A stretch of DNA of 64,000 bases from Pandoraea faecigallinarum (GCF_001029105.3 NZ_CP011807.3:1736001-1800000), one strand, 5' to 3'; counted from the first letter of the stretch, positions 47,645 through 58,084 are shown. Program-made: numbers and translations. The notes: generated by a model from the sequence alone, not told the origin.

Positions 47645-48172
47645 ATGAGACTTACCACGAAAGGCCGTTTCGCCGTCACGGCGATGATCGACCTGGCCAT
47701 GCGCCAGGACGCGGGTCCCGTGACGCTTGCGGGCATTAGTCAGCGTCAGCGAATTTCCCTCTCTTACCTGGAACAACTGTTCGGTAAGCTGCGCCGCCAC
47801 GAGATCGTGGAAAGCGTGCGCGGCCCCGGCGGTGGTTACAGTCTCGCGCGCCGCGCGGAAGAGGTGACGGTCGCCGACATCATTATTGCGGTCGACGAAC
47901 CGCTCGACGCCACACAGTGCGGCAGCAAGGGCAACTGCGAGAAGGGCCAGGACGGTCATCGCGGCCACTGCATGACGCATGAGCTGTGGGCAACGCTCAA
48001 CCAGAAGATGGTCGAGTATCTTGATTCCGTTTCGCTGCGCGACCTCGTCGAGCAGCAACGCAGCAAGCAGGCCCAGCAGGCTGTGCTGCGCGACACGCGC
48101 GAGTCCGGTAACAGCAACCAGACAATGACGACGCGTATCCCCAATTCGGTCTTTGATATGGCCCGTTCATAA
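47645..48172 (+). CDS. iscR: Fe-S cluster assembly regulator IscR
   Basis: A 175-aa Rrf2-family regulator. The winged helix covers residues 1-65 ([30 protein letters not shown]). The cluster-binding residues are C92, C98, C109 and H112; the middle gap is ten residues, five more than in E. coli (C92, C98, C104, H107), and includes extra His105 and His108. It is first in the isc operon and should repress it when loaded with [2Fe-2S]. Confidence 0.95.
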   Translation: MRLTTKGRFAVTAMIDLAMRQDAGPVTLAGISQRQRISLSYLEQLFGKLRRHEIVESVRGPGGGYSLARRAEEVTVADIIIAVDEPLDATQCGSKGNCEKGQDGHRGHCMTHELWATLNQKMVEYLDSVSLRDLVEQQRSKQAQQAVLRDTRESGNSNQTMTTRIPNSVFDMARS

Positions 48173-48203
48173 CAGGCGCCACGGCACGATCCTGGAGCAC
48201 CCC

Positions 48204-49427
48204 ATGAAAAACGACACCCTCAACCTCCCCATCTACATGGACTACAGCGCCACGACGCCGATTGACCCCCGCGTCGTGGACAAGATGTTGCCGTACCTGC
48301 GCGAGCAGTTCGGCAACCCGGCGTCGCGCAGCCACTCGTTCGGCTGGGCTGCCGAGCAAGCGGTGGAAGAGGCGCGCGAGGAAGTCGCCAAGCTGGTGAA
48401 CGCCGATCCGCGCGAAATCGTATGGACGTCGGGCGCGACCGAGTCGAACAACCTCGCCATCAAGGGGGCTGCGCACTTCTATCAAGGCAAGGGCAAGCAT
48501 CTCATCACCGTGAAAACCGAGCACAAGGCGGTGCTCGACACGATGCGCGAACTTGAGCGCGAAGGGTTCGAAGTCACTTACCTGGACGTCAAGGACGACG
48601 GTCTGCTGGATCTGGAAGTCTTCAAGGCAGCCCTGCGCCCGGACACGATTCTCGTGTCGGTCATGGCCGTGAACAACGAAATCGGCGTGATTCAGGATAT
48701 CGCGACGATTGGGGAAATCTGCCGGGAGAAGGGCATCGTTTTCCACGTCGATGCCGCTCAGGCAACGGGCAAGATGCCGCTCGACCTGGCTGCGCTGAAG
48801 GTCGATCTGATGTCGTTCTCGGCGCACAAGACGTATGGTCCGAAGGGGATCGGCGCACTGTATGTGCGTCGCAAGCCGCGCGTGCGTATCGAAGCGCAGA
48901 TTCACGGCGGCGGCCATGAACGCGGCATGCGTTCGGGTACGCTGGCCACGCACCAGATCGTGGGCATGGGCGAAGCGTTCCGCCTGGCTCGCGAAGAAAT
49001 GGCCGTCGAGAACGAGCGCATTCGTATGCTGCGCGATCGTCTGCTGACCGGCCTGACGGAAATGGAAGAAGTGTATGTGAACGGCGACATGGAACAGCGT
49101 GTCCCGCACAACCTGAATATCAGCTTCAATTTTGTCGAAGGCGAATCGCTGATCATGGCGATCAAGGATGTGGCGGTGTCGTCGGGTTCGGCGTGCACGT
49201 CGGCCTCGCTCGAGCCTTCGTACGTTCTGCGCGCACTGGGTCGCAACGACGAACTGGCGCACAGCTCGATTCGCTTCACGGTGGGTCGCTTCACGACCGA
49301 GCAGGAAGTCGACTATGTGGTCGAACTGCTCAAGAGCAAGATCGGCAAGCTGCGCGATCTGTCGCCGCTGTGGGAAATGTACAAGGACGGGGTCGATCTG
49401 AATTCGATCCAGTGGGCCGCACACTGA
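48204..49427 (+). CDS. iscS: Cysteine desulfurase IscS
   Basis: A 407-aa PLP enzyme supplying persulfide sulfur for Fe-S clusters and thiolated tRNAs. [12 protein letters not shown] starts the fold; PLP-Lys209 is in [10 protein letters not shown]; the active-site loop [14 protein letters not shown] has Cys331. Start at 48204 (TGGAG upstream), 31 nt after iscR. Group I desulfurase by sequence. Confidence 0.97.
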   Translation: MKNDTLNLPIYMDYSATTPIDPRVVDKMLPYLREQFGNPASRSHSFGWAAEQAVEEAREEVAKLVNADPREIVWTSGATESNNLAIKGAAHFYQGKGKHLITVKTEHKAVLDTMRELEREGFEVTYLDVKDDGLLDLEVFKAALRPDTILVSVMAVNNEIGVIQDIATIGEICREKGIVFHVDAAQATGKMPLDLAALKVDLMSFSAHKTYGPKGIGALYVRRKPRVRIEAQIHGGGHERGMRSGTLATHQIVGMGEAFRLAREEMAVENERIRMLRDRLLTGLTEMEEVYVNGDMEQRVPHNLNISFNFVEGESLIMAIKDVAVSSGSACTSASLEPSYVLRALGRNDELAHSSIRFTVGRFTTEQEVDYVVELLKSKIGKLRDLSPLWEMYKDGVDLNSIQWAAH

Positions 49428-49445
49428 GCATTCAAGGAGTTAGCC

Positions 49446-49853
49446 ATGTCGTACAGCAAGGAAGTTCTGGATCACTACGAAAACCCGCGTAACGTCGGTT
49501 CGTTCGAGAAGGGCGACGACGCCGTCGGTACGGGCATGGTCGGCGCACCCGCCTGCGGCGACGTGATGAAGCTGCAAATCCGCGTGAACGAAGCCGGCGT
49601 GATCGAAGACGCCAAGTTCAAGACCTACGGTTGCGGCTCGGCCATCGCTTCGTCGTCGTTGGTGACGGAGTGGGTTAAAGGCAAGACCCTGGATCAGGCG
49701 CTCGAGATCAAGAACACCGAAATCGCGCAGGAACTGGCGCTGCCGCCGGTGAAGATTCACTGCTCGATTCTGGCTGAAGACGCCATCAAGGCGGCGGTCG
49801 CCGACTACAAGCAGAAGCACGGCCAGACGGCTGAAACGGCCAAGGCTGCGTAA
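49446..49853 (+). CDS. iscU: Fe-S scaffold IscU
   Basis: A 135-aa scaffold that receives sulfur from IscS and iron to build [2Fe-2S]/[4Fe-4S] clusters. Ligands Cys37, Asp39, Cys63 and Cys106 are all present, and the HscA-recognition loop LPPVKIHC is intact. It starts 18 nt after iscS with GGAG upstream. The Ala-rich C-terminus is slightly longer than in E. coli (128 aa). Confidence 0.97.
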   Translation: MSYSKEVLDHYENPRNVGSFEKGDDAVGTGMVGAPACGDVMKLQIRVNEAGVIEDAKFKTYGCGSAIASSSLVTEWVKGKTLDQALEIKNTEIAQELALPPVKIHCSILAEDAIKAAVADYKQKHGQTAETAKAA

Positions 49854-49882
49854 GCGGCGCGACTCATAAGGAAGCAGGCAAG

Positions 49883-50206
49883 ATGGCCATTACATTGACC
49901 GAGAAGGCCGCGCAGCACGTTTCGCGTTATCTGGCGCGGCGCGGCAAGGGCGTGGGCCTGCGGCTGGGCGTGAAGACGACCGGCTGCTCGGGCCTGGCCT
50001 ATAAGCTGGAGTACGCAGACGACGTGGCGGGCGAAGATACGGTCTTCGAAAGCCACGGCGTGAAGGTAATCGTCGATCCCAAGAGTCTGCCGTATATCGA
50101 CGGCACCGAGCTCGACTTCGCGCGCGAAGGCCTGAACGAAGGGTTCCGCTTCAACAACCCGAACGTGAAGGACGAGTGCGGCTGCGGTGAGTCGTTCCGC
50201 GTCTGA
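49883..50206 (+). CDS. iscA: A-type carrier IscA
   Basis: A 107-aa carrier delivering clusters to target proteins. The three conserved Cys are Cys35 (TTGCSG), Cys99 and Cys101 (ECGCGES). Length matches E. coli IscA (107). It follows iscU by 29 nt; AAGGAAG serves as ribosome binding site. Confidence 0.96.
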   Translation: MAITLTEKAAQHVSRYLARRGKGVGLRLGVKTTGCSGLAYKLEYADDVAGEDTVFESHGVKVIVDPKSLPYIDGTELDFAREGLNEGFRFNNPNVKDECGCGESFRV

Positions 50207-50235
50207 CGCTGCACCGCCACGCTGCACCGCCCTTG

Positions 50236-50457
50236 ATGCGGCCCTCATCGGCGCCACTGCGCAAGATCATCGGTTTTCGGCAAGACGGCGAAGGCCAATG
50301 GGTGGCGCGACTGGCATGCGGGCATGGGCAACATGTCCGGCATCTTCCTCCGTGGCAGATCCGGGCATGGACGCAAAGTCCCGCCGGCCGTGAGGCGATG
50401 CTCGGCAGTGAACTGCCTTGCCGCAAATGCGAGCGTGGCGAGCCCTCCGACGAATGA
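50236..50457 (+). CDS. DUF3565 Cys/His protein in the isc operon
   Basis: A 73-aa protein. The core is IGFRQDGEGQWVARLACGHG, then QHVRHLPPWQ, then CRKC near the end. The C-x-H...H...C-x2-C residues could bind one metal ion. It lies 29 nt after iscA and 108 nt before hscB, co-directional, so it is likely co-transcribed. E. coli has no gene here. The ATG at 50236 is used; a TTG one codon earlier is possible. A role in cluster assembly is only inferred from place. Confidence 0.8.
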   Translation: MRPSSAPLRKIIGFRQDGEGQWVARLACGHGQHVRHLPPWQIRAWTQSPAGREAMLGSELPCRKCERGEPSDE

Positions 50458-50565
50458 GACGGCGGGCACGTGGGCGGGCAAAGGCAGTAGCGTAGGCAAC
50501 AAGGCGGCGCGAGCCGCTTTTTTTACGGGCCGAATGCGGGCCCGGACGTAGATCAAACGTGGTGA

Positions 50566-51105
50566 ATGGGCGCGATGAGTGCATTGACTGACAACTATTT
50601 CACGCTGTTCGATCTGCCGCAGGGCTTCGCGCTCGATACCGATGCGCTCGAGGCCGCGTACCGTGCCGTGCAATCGCGCGTGCACCCGGATCGATTCGCG
50701 AGTGCGAGCGATGCTGAGCGTCGTGTCGCCATGCAATGGGCTGCGCAGGCGAACGCCGCGTACCGTACGCTGCGCGATCCGTTGCAGCGTGCCACCTATT
50801 TGCTGACGTTGCAGGGCATCGACGTGGGCGCGGAGAACAACACCGCGATGGCCCCCGATTTCCTGATGCAGCAAATGGAGTGGCGTGAAGCGATCGACGA
50901 CGCCGTTGCGGCGCGTAACGTCGGTGCGCTCGACGCGCTGGCCAGATCGCTGCGCGACGACCGTCGTGTGCGGCTCGCCAAACTCGGCGACTGGCTCGAC
51001 AGCGCGGCGTGGCAACCGGCGGCGGAAGCCGTTCGGCAACTGATGTTCATTGTGCGCGCGGAGGAAGACATCGCGCAGCGCATCGAAATGCTGGAAAACG
51101 TGTGA
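50566..51105 (+). CDS. hscB: Co-chaperone HscB
   Basis: A 179-aa J-domain protein that brings IscU to HscA. The HPD motif is at 40-42 (RVHPDRF), within the J-domain (about 8-80); the C-terminal helical domain binds IscU. Starts at 50566 or at the ATG at 50575 are both possible. It lies 86 nt before hscA. Confidence 0.95.
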   Translation: MGAMSALTDNYFTLFDLPQGFALDTDALEAAYRAVQSRVHPDRFASASDAERRVAMQWAAQANAAYRTLRDPLQRATYLLTLQGIDVGAENNTAMAPDFLMQQMEWREAIDDAVAARNVGALDALARSLRDDRRVRLAKLGDWLDSAAWQPAAEAVRQLMFIVRAEEDIAQRIEMLENV

Positions 51106-51191
51106 CGGCCCGGTGCGGCGCCGCCACTTGTCTTTGAGAACTGCTTGAGAACAGGGTGCACGCGTCGGCGCGTCGCCCGTACTGCAAAGTC

Positions 51192-53069
51192 ATGGCCCTT
51201 CTGCAAATTTCCGAACCCGGCATGTCCCCCGCGCCGCACCAGCGGCGACTCGCCGTGGGCATCGATCTCGGCACGACGCACTCGCTCGTTGCCTCCGTGC
51301 GCAGCGGTGTGGCGGAAGTCCTTCCCGACGAACAAGGCCGCGTACTGCTGCCGTCGGTTGTCCGCTATCTGGGCGGCCACCGTACGCAGATCGGGTACGA
51401 GGCCAAGGCGGCTGCCGCCACCGATCCGCGTAACACCATCGTTTCCGTAAAACGTTTCATGGGACGTGGACTGGCCGACGTCGCGCATGCGGACAACGCA
51501 CCTTACGATTTTGTCGATGCACCTGGCATGGTGCAGATGACGACCGCCGGGGGCGTCAAGAGTCCGGTGGAAGTATCGGCCGAGATTCTCGCGACACTGC
51601 GTCAGCGCGCGGAAGACACGCTCGGTGACGATCTCGTCGGTGCCGTGATTACGGTACCTGCGTATTTCGACGATGCGCAGCGACAGGCGACCAAAGACGC
51701 CGCGCGCCTTGCCGGTCTGAATGTACTTCGTCTGCTCAACGAGCCGACCGCCGCGGCCATTGCGTATGGCCTCGATAACGCGGCGGAAGGGCTCTACGCT
51801 GTCTACGATCTCGGCGGCGGCACATTCGACATCTCCATCCTTCGCCTGACTAAAGGCGTGTTCGAAGTGCTGGCTGCTGGGGGTGATTCGGCACTTGGCG
51901 GCGACGACTTCGATCTGGCGATCTATCGCTGGGCCGTGCAGGCAGCGCGAATCGATACGGCCTCGCTGACGCCGGAAGACGTACGCGGTTTGCTGGACCA
52001 CGCGCGTACCGCCAAGGAAGCGTTGACCGACGCGGAGCGCGCGTCCCTCGCGGTGACGCTGTCGGGCGAGCGCACAGTCGCGCTCGAACTGACGCGCGAA
52101 CAATTCACAGCGCTTGGCGCGCCGCTCGTGCAACGCACGATCGGACCGATGCGCAAGGCATTGCGTGACGCGGGCATGGGCCCCGAAGACGTCAAGGGTG
52201 TGGTGCTGGTGGGCGGTGCAACGCGCATGCCGCAGGTCCGTGCCGCGGTGGCGGATTTCTTCGGCCGTGAGCCGCTCGTCGATCTCGATCCGGATCAGGT
52301 CGTTGCGCTGGGTGCGGCCGTGCAGGCCAATCTGTTGGCGGGTAATCAGGCCGAAGGCGACGATTGGCTGTTGCTCGACGTGATTCCGCTCTCGCTCGGT
52401 GTCGAGACGATGGGCGGGCTGGTCGAGAAGATCATTCCGCGTAACGCAACCATCCCGGTCGCACGTGCGCAAGAGTTCACCACCTTCAAGGACGGTCAGA
52501 CGGCGATGGCCATTCACGTGCTGCAAGGCGAGCGTGAACTGGTGTCCGATTGCCGTTCGCTGGCGCGCTTCGAGTTGCGCGGCATTCCGCCGATGACGGC
52601 GGGTGCCGCACGCATTCGCGTCACGTATCAGGTCGATGCCGACGGTCTGTTGTCGGTCTTCGCGCAGGAAATGCATTCCGGCGTGGCCGCGTCCATCGAA
52701 GTCAAGCCTTCATACGGTCTGGCGGATGAGGACATTTCGCGCATGTTGCAGGACAGTTTCGGCGCCGCCGAGCAGGACATGCGCGCCCGCGCGCTGCGTG
52801 AGCAGCAGGTCGAAGCCGAACGTCTGCTCGTCGCCATCGACAGCGCCCTGCAAGCCGATCCGGAACTGCTGGATGCGAACGAGCGCGCGCGGATCGACGG
52901 CCTGCTGGCCGACCTGCGTCAGAAGGCTTCCGGCGACGATCAGGCAGCGATCAAGGCGGCCACCGAAACCCTGTCGCATGCGACGGATGCCTTTGCTGCG
53001 CGCCGTATGGACAAGAGCATCCGGGCCGCGCTGGCCGGCCGCCGCGTGGCGGACATCGACAAACTGTAA
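51192..53069 (+). CDS. hscA: Fe-S chaperone HscA (Hsp70)
   Basis: A 625-aa specialised Hsp70 that releases clusters from IscU. The ATPase domain starts at [14 protein letters not shown] (about 22-35) with [12 protein letters not shown]; the substrate domain follows from about 390. Length is close to E. coli HscA (616). The start at 51192 gives [12 protein letters not shown], the usual N-terminus. It follows hscB and precedes fdx by 22 nt. Confidence 0.96.
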   Translation: MALLQISEPGMSPAPHQRRLAVGIDLGTTHSLVASVRSGVAEVLPDEQGRVLLPSVVRYLGGHRTQIGYEAKAAAATDPRNTIVSVKRFMGRGLADVAHADNAPYDFVDAPGMVQMTTAGGVKSPVEVSAEILATLRQRAEDTLGDDLVGAVITVPAYFDDAQRQATKDAARLAGLNVLRLLNEPTAAAIAYGLDNAAEGLYAVYDLGGGTFDISILRLTKGVFEVLAAGGDSALGGDDFDLAIYRWAVQAARIDTASLTPEDVRGLLDHARTAKEALTDAERASLAVTLSGERTVALELTREQFTALGAPLVQRTIGPMRKALRDAGMGPEDVKGVVLVGGATRMPQVRAAVADFFGREPLVDLDPDQVVALGAAVQANLLAGNQAEGDDWLLLDVIPLSLGVETMGGLVEKIIPRNATIPVARAQEFTTFKDGQTAMAIHVLQGERELVSDCRSLARFELRGIPPMTAGAARIRVTYQVDADGLLSVFAQEMHSGVAASIEVKPSYGLADEDISRMLQDSFGAAEQDMRARALREQQVEAERLLVAIDSALQADPELLDANERARIDGLLADLRQKASGDDQAAIKAATETLSHATDAFAARRMDKSIRAALAGRRVADIDKL

Positions 53070-53091
53070 GACACACACGGAATTCAAAGCC

Positions 53092-53433
53092 ATGCCACAA
53101 ATCGTTGTATTACCTCACGTCGAGCTGTGCCCCGAGGGGGCCGTGCTGGAGGTCGCGCCGGGCACGTCCGTATGCCGTGCGTTGCTGGATAACCATATCG
53201 AAATCGAACACGCCTGCGAGTTGTCGTGTGCATGTACCACGTGCCACGTGATCGTGCGCGAGGGGTTCGAATCGCTGGAGCCGGCAGAGGACGAAGAGGA
53301 AGATCTGCTCGACAAGGCCTGGGGGCTGGAGCCGACGTCGCGTCTGTCGTGCCAGACGTTGATGCCGGACGACACGGATCTGGTCGTCGAAATTCCGAAG
53401 TACACGATCAATCACGCCAAGGAAAATCACTGA
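53092..53433 (+). CDS. fdx: ISC-type [2Fe-2S] ferredoxin
   Basis: A 113-aa ferredoxin giving electrons for cluster assembly. Ligands are Cys42, Cys48, Cys51 and Cys87, with Cys46 also conserved (CELSCACTTC), identical spacing to E. coli Fdx. The acidic patch EDEEEDLLD is the partner-binding face. Confidence 0.96.
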   Translation: MPQIVVLPHVELCPEGAVLEVAPGTSVCRALLDNHIEIEHACELSCACTTCHVIVREGFESLEPAEDEEEDLLDKAWGLEPTSRLSCQTLMPDDTDLVVEIPKYTINHAKENH

Positions 53434-53484
53434 TCGATACCGATGCGTATCGCGAGGTGACGAGACAGCACAAAGGAGCTTCCC

Positions 53485-53679
53485 ATGAAATGGACCGACA
53501 GCCTGGAAATCGCGATTGCGCTCACGGAGGCGCATCCCGATGTCGACCCGCAATACGTGCGCTTCACCGACCTGCATAAGTGGGTGCTGGCGCTCGACGG
53601 ATTCGACGACGCCCCGGATCGCTCCGGCGAGAAGATTCTGGAAGCCATTCAATTGGCCTGGATCGACGAGGCAGATTGA
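53485..53679 (+). CDS. iscX: IscX (YfhJ) regulator of IscS
   Basis: A 64-aa acidic protein that binds IscS and iron and modulates desulfurase activity. [12 protein letters not shown] and the C-terminal [14 protein letters not shown] are conserved. It is the last gene of the operon, 51 nt after fdx with AAAGGAG upstream, followed by a terminator. Confidence 0.95.
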   Translation: MKWTDSLEIAIALTEAHPDVDPQYVRFTDLHKWVLALDGFDDAPDRSGEKILEAIQLAWIDEAD

Positions 53680-53746
53680 TCGACGAATGTGTTGTCAGGC
53701 GCGCGCCTCGCGTTTCGCCTGAGTTCGCCTGACGACGATTCAAGAC

Positions 53747-53773
53747 AAAAGCCGCTCGAAAGAGCGGCTTTTG
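53747..53773. terminator. Bidirectional terminator ending the isc operon
   Basis: AAAAGCCGCTC / GAGCGGCTTTT, an 11-bp stem with a 4-nt loop, A-rich before and T-rich after. It serves iscX on the plus strand and the glycine-zipper gene on the minus strand. Confidence 0.85.
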
Positions 53774-53852
53774 CGTTTTGGCGTCGAGGTTCGAACGGCG
53801 GAGGGACAGGGGAGGGATAGGGGAAGGATAGGGGAGAGGCGGGCGATGAGAC

Positions 53853-54575
53853 TCAGCTTGCGCGCACCAACCCGTTGTTCTCCAGGCGTACGCGGTCCCC
53901 AGGCTGAACGCCTGGTGCGGACTGGTACGTCCAGTAGCGCGTCTTGCCGGTGTCCATGCGAACGTAGACGCGATACACCGTGTCGGAGCGCACGCGCTTC
54001 TCGACTTCGTTGCCGGCAAGGCCCCCGCCCAGCGCGCCGACCACCGTCATTGCCGTACGGCCGTTGCCGGCGCCGAACTGGTTGCCGAGCAGGCCGCCTG
54101 CGACGGCACCGCCGACAGCACCCAGACCGGTGGCGTGCCCTTCCGTGCGAATCGGCTCGACGGACTGCACCGTACCGCACGTGGAACACGTTGCCGCACG
54201 TGATTGCGACGGCGCGGCCGCCTGCTGCGCGTACGACGGTTGCGGCGCCGGGGCGCGTTGAGCGGGGGCTTGAGGCGCTGCGTACTGCGCGCTCTGCGGC
54301 GCTTGCGTCGCTGTCGGTTGCGATTTAGACGAATTGGTCGAACCGTACGAATTAGAAAGCGACGCTTGTTGAGGCCCCGTTAGTGCGTATTGTGCGTTGT
54401 TGTTGTTCGGATTCGTCGAGTTCGTCGAGTTCGTCGATATCGGGCCGTCGGTGCTCCTGGCGACAGGCAGCACGCCAGTAATGGCGGCGACCCCGAGCAG
54501 GCTGACGACGACGATGCTGCCGGCTGCGGCAGCGACCAGCGGATGCATGCGGCGCGGTTGCAGATCGTTATCCAT
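53853..54575 (-). CDS. Glycine-zipper 2TM-domain envelope protein
   Basis: A 240-aa protein. A single N-terminal membrane helix (about 11-36) anchors it; then comes a long Asn/Thr/Ser and Pro/Gln/Ala-rich linker (40-135). A CSTC pair precedes the glycine zipper GAVGGAVAGGLLGNQFG and GALGGGLAGNEVEK, and a C-terminal strand-rich part follows. The start at 54575 has GGAGAA upstream. Such proteins resemble SlyB/RcnB-type outer-membrane stress proteins, but their role is not known. Confidence 0.85.
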   Translation of the reverse strand: MDNDLQPRRMHPLVAAAAGSIVVVSLLGVAAITGVLPVARSTDGPISTNSTNSTNPNNNNAQYALTGPQQASLSNSYGSTNSSKSQPTATQAPQSAQYAAPQAPAQRAPAPQPSYAQQAAAPSQSRAATCSTCGTVQSVEPIRTEGHATGLGAVGGAVAGGLLGNQFGAGNGRTAMTVVGALGGGLAGNEVEKRVRSDTVYRVYVRMDTGKTRYWTYQSAPGVQPGDRVRLENNGLVRAS

Positions 54576-54854
54576 GTTCTTTTCTCCATCGTGCGGTGAG
54601 TGCGACCCCCTTTCTGCGTGCTGGCGTGCACGGGCGGTTTCGCATGAGAAAAGTGTCCGCCACGGCGCCGAGTGCATCCGTTTCTTTTTGTAACGCGATG
54701 TAAGATGTGCATCGTCGGGGCGTCCGCCGGGTATCGGTTTTTGTTGATTTAAGTAATTGAAAAATATGGTGATTTTTGTCTTCTGAGCGTCCGCTTCACG
54801 AAGCGTGTGGGCGCCGCTCTTAACAAAAGAAACAAGTCGTTGGAGAAGCATGAC

Positions 54855-56150
54855 GTGAATCGACAGACGGCATCGTCCAAATTGCCATTGGCCCGGAGGG
54901 GGGTGTCGACCGGCGGTGCCGCGCTGGCCCGTGGAGTCGAATTTGCGGCGGGCGCGGTCATGCTGTTGCAGTGGCTCGCGCTAGGGGCGTGGGCCTACAG
55001 TTGGTTGACGAGCGAAGCGCAGGGAACGGCGGGGATGCCGCCATTAGGCCATGACTTTCGCGTCTACTGGACCGTTTCCTGGATCACCACGCATCTTGGT
55101 GCGCTTGCTGCCTTCGACACCGCGACGCTCGGTGCGCTACAACATCAGTTCTTTCCTGCATACACCGAAACCGGGCGTTGGCTTTATCCCCCCACCTACC
55201 AATGGCTCATCCAGCCGTTATCGGCGATGCCGTACCGATGGGCATACGGTGTGTATGCGAGTGTCAGCGTTGCCCTGTACGCTGCCGCCGTATGGCACTG
55301 GCGTTCGCAGGCGCGTTGGCCATGGCTCGTGGTCATGGCATTTCCCGGTCTATGGATTGCGATGATGGCGGGGCAAAATTCGGTAGTCACGCTGCTGTTG
55401 ATGACCGTTGCGCTTTCCTGCTCGGCTTCACGGCCGCTCCTTGCCGGCGTGTGCGGTGGCCTTCTGGTTATCAAGCCGCAGTTTGCGGTATTGCTGCCGT
55501 TGTGGTGGGTATGCGGCCGCCAGTGGCGCGCGTTATTGACGATGCTGCTCACTGGGGGCGTATGCTGCGCGCTCACGTTGGCATGGGAAGGCTGGTCGTT
55601 GTGGGGGGCCTTCTTCACGTCCGTATCGAAGTTCAACGCCGAAGTGGTTCAGCAGGGCGGCGGTGGCATCTGGCATGCGATGCCTACGATATTTGCGTTT
55701 GCGCGTCTTCACGGAGCGACGTTGCCCGCGGCCTACGCGCTATACGGTGCCGTGGCTGTGCCGTCCATCTTGTTTGCGGCGTGGCTTTGGGCGACAGGCG
55801 CGTCGTTGTCCTTGAGCGTAGCCGCCGCGATCATGGCAACGCTGCTGTCTCAGCCGTATCTGCTGTATTACGAATTGGTGTGGTTGATCGTGCCGCTGCT
55901 GTGCCTCGGCGCGCCCAACGTCGGCGACCGCGCTTCCGCCATTCGTCCCCCTGACCCGGCCTGCTCATCGGATGGGCTGTCAGCGTGGCTCGGCGGACGA
56001 TTGTTGGCCGCAATCTGGTTGTTGCCGTTACAAGCGTACCTTGCGGCCCTGTGGACGCCCATGGGGCAGTGGGGTGTCGTGCTGCTACCCGCATTGATGC
56101 TGATGATCGTCTGCCGCGCCCGGCGCCCGGCACTTTCGATGCCCGCATAA
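54855..56150 (+). CDS. GT87/DUF2029-like membrane glycosyltransferase
   Basis: A 431-aa protein with about ten membrane segments. The early lumenal/periplasmic motif GHDFRVYWT with conserved Asp is typical of polyprenyl-phosphate-dependent GT87 mannosyltransferases; LYPPTYQWLIQPLS is a second conserved segment. I chose GTG 54855 because GGAGAAG lies just upstream; an in-frame GTG at 54807 would add 16 residues without a binding site. It stands alone, so its sugar and acceptor are unknown. Confidence 0.78.
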   Translation: MNRQTASSKLPLARRGVSTGGAALARGVEFAAGAVMLLQWLALGAWAYSWLTSEAQGTAGMPPLGHDFRVYWTVSWITTHLGALAAFDTATLGALQHQFFPAYTETGRWLYPPTYQWLIQPLSAMPYRWAYGVYASVSVALYAAAVWHWRSQARWPWLVVMAFPGLWIAMMAGQNSVVTLLLMTVALSCSASRPLLAGVCGGLLVIKPQFAVLLPLWWVCGRQWRALLTMLLTGGVCCALTLAWEGWSLWGAFFTSVSKFNAEVVQQGGGGIWHAMPTIFAFARLHGATLPAAYALYGAVAVPSILFAAWLWATGASLSLSVAAAIMATLLSQPYLLYYELVWLIVPLLCLGAPNVGDRASAIRPPDPACSSDGLSAWLGGRLLAAIWLLPLQAYLAALWTPMGQWGVVLLPALMLMIVCRARRPALSMPA

Positions 56151-56199
56151 TGGCACCCATTGCCTGTGAACGTCACTTCCATCGGGTGGTCCCACGCTT

Positions 56200-56802
56200 A
56201 TGATCGATACCCTTGCGCCCCTCGAAAGTCCGCTGGATACGGCCAGTCACGCACATGTCTATCCGTACGTCGTGCCACGCGCGTGGGTCGATACGCACGA
56301 CGCGGAAGGCGACGTCAGCGAACCGTTTTCCGACGATGTCTTCGTGACGTTGGTAGTCGATAGCCCAGCGGGACTTCGGCGCTTGCAAGGCCGGGATTTG
56401 CACTTGGCGGGGCTGACGTTTGAAGCGATGTTCGCCCAGGCGGCGTCGAACCTGTCACGGGCATGGGCCGCGCGGCATTTCGAATTCGGCATTGCCCGGC
56501 TCGACGACGGCACGATGATCGGCGGCTCTCGTGGTAACTGGATGGCGCCTGCTGGTGCATTGGTACTGGGCAACCTCTACCAGTCGATGGTCGAGCATTT
56601 CGAAGCGAAGGAGTTTGCCGCCATCGCAGTCAACCGCACGTTTGTCGTGGCGTTTCCCACCGACACGAAAACCCTGTCGTCGCTGGCATTGCGTCAGTTG
56701 ATCGAAGGCGCATCGAGCGGTGCAATCCTCCCCATTTCTCGTGGCTGGTTGCGGCTCGATGGCGAGTGGCCGTCTGCCTATCGCGGAATACCGGCTTTCT
56801 GA
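56200..56802 (+). CDS. Hypothetical protein, weakly DUF1444/YtpQ-like
   Basis: A 200-aa soluble protein. Elements such as VTLVVDSPAGLRRL, GLTFEAMFAQAASNLSR and RTFVVAFP recall the layout of DUF1444 (YtpQ) proteins, but the match is weak and uncertain. No signal peptide, Cys pair or enzyme motif is visible. The start has no strong ribosome binding site. It is co-directional with the following orphan gene and lies 49 nt after the GT87-like gene. Confidence 0.5.
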   Translation: MIDTLAPLESPLDTASHAHVYPYVVPRAWVDTHDAEGDVSEPFSDDVFVTLVVDSPAGLRRLQGRDLHLAGLTFEAMFAQAASNLSRAWAARHFEFGIARLDDGTMIGGSRGNWMAPAGALVLGNLYQSMVEHFEAKEFAAIAVNRTFVVAFPTDTKTLSSLALRQLIEGASSGAILPISRGWLRLDGEWPSAYRGIPAF

Positions 56803-56920
56803 AACAGGCATTTCGTATTGTCTCGTTTCACACAATCTGCCCTCGCGACCCGATAACGTGACGGGTATGGCTTCCTAGACTCGGTGAAGGCACATCCGCT
56901 GCCGCCACCGGAGACCACGT

Positions 56921-58021
56921 ATGCCAGCATTTCCTTCGTTATCGCCATATACGGCGAGTTCGCACCTCACAAACGCACATCCCGTACCGATCGCCCCGGA
57001 GACAACCGGGCGCGCGTCGTCGTTATTTGTCTCGCCCGTTGCGTCGACGGAGATATCGAGTGACGCATTCGTGCAAGCGTTCGAAGGTGCGCGCGTGCTT
57101 CGTGCTGTCGCCGAACCGCGCGCCGGAACGCAGTGCACCACGGTGTTGCCTCGCACGTCACCCGTTGAGGTGCAAGTCGAGGGGCGTACCGTCATGAATC
57201 TGCCGACCGGGTTGGATCGCGTGACATTTCTTACCGAGAACCGTGCGAGCGCCGTCTGGATGGAGGCGCAGGGTGCAACACGCCCGCTCAACGGATGCCC
57301 GGCGGACGTGCGCCCGGGGCAGGTGGCCGCCGACATCGCGGATCGTATGTCGTGTCTGGGCTTGGGCGTCGATGCGGGTTCGCGAACGGCTGTGGGGCCG
57401 GAGACCCAAACCGGTGCGTCATCGGGTGCGTCATCGGATGCGCGATCTGAGGCGCGAGCCCGCACTGCAAGCGCGCCGGGAGGCGCCAGCGAATTTGCGA
57501 CGATGGAAGCGCTGTCGCTCCCTTCGGTCTACATCCGTGAGCCGGGTTTCGAGCCGGGGACGGTGGCGGCGCTCGAATACGATCTCGGGTGGCGGGCACT
57601 GGCGCCGTCCTGGCGCACCGTGATGCCGTCAATCGACGAGGCGGCGTGGGCGGCGGACCCGAATACCGCGCTGTTCCGTGCGGTCGGCCGTGCCGTGCTG
57701 CCGCATCTTGCGACTTACGAGCACGGGGATCTCGCGGACGAGATATGTGCTCGTATCGTGTCGTTCCACATGCATGCCGGTGGATGGGTCGACTGCTTGT
57801 CCAACGTCACACAGACGGCGGCCCGTCCGTCTCCCAACGGTGAATCCGAGACCGTCGCGGCCATTGAACTCTCCGATTTCCTGCGCGAATGCGCCGGTAC
57901 GAACTGGCGAGAGTCGCTTATTGGCCGCGAGGGAGAAGACGCGCTGACGCGTCGGCGCGAAGCCTGCTCGCCAGCATCGACGACGGCGGCGACCTCCGTA
58001 GGGGCGGCTGAAACCCGCTGA
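56921..58021 (+). CDS. Unrecognised 366-aa protein with Ser/Thr/Pro-rich N-terminus
   Basis: Ribosome binding site GGAG 7 nt before the ATG. The first 50 residues are rich in Ser, Thr, Pro and Ala without a hydrophobic segment. A low-complexity Ala/Ser/Gly stretch (about 160-190) divides two ordered halves; the second contains LPSVYIREPGFEP and HMHAGGWVDCLS. I do not recognise a family. A secreted substrate (type III or VI effector) is a possibility from the N-terminal composition, but no chaperone or secretion genes are nearby. Confidence 0.6.
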   Translation: MPAFPSLSPYTASSHLTNAHPVPIAPETTGRASSLFVSPVASTEISSDAFVQAFEGARVLRAVAEPRAGTQCTTVLPRTSPVEVQVEGRTVMNLPTGLDRVTFLTENRASAVWMEAQGATRPLNGCPADVRPGQVAADIADRMSCLGLGVDAGSRTAVGPETQTGASSGASSDARSEARARTASAPGGASEFATMEALSLPSVYIREPGFEPGTVAALEYDLGWRALAPSWRTVMPSIDEAAWAADPNTALFRAVGRAVLPHLATYEHGDLADEICARIVSFHMHAGGWVDCLSNVTQTAARPSPNGESETVAAIELSDFLRECAGTNWRESLIGREGEDALTRRREACSPASTTAATSVGAAETR

Positions 58022-58084
58022 GATCAGCGACGCCAGACGACGCGACATTGACTGGGTGGCCTCGCCCGGGCGGCCGACATCGTG

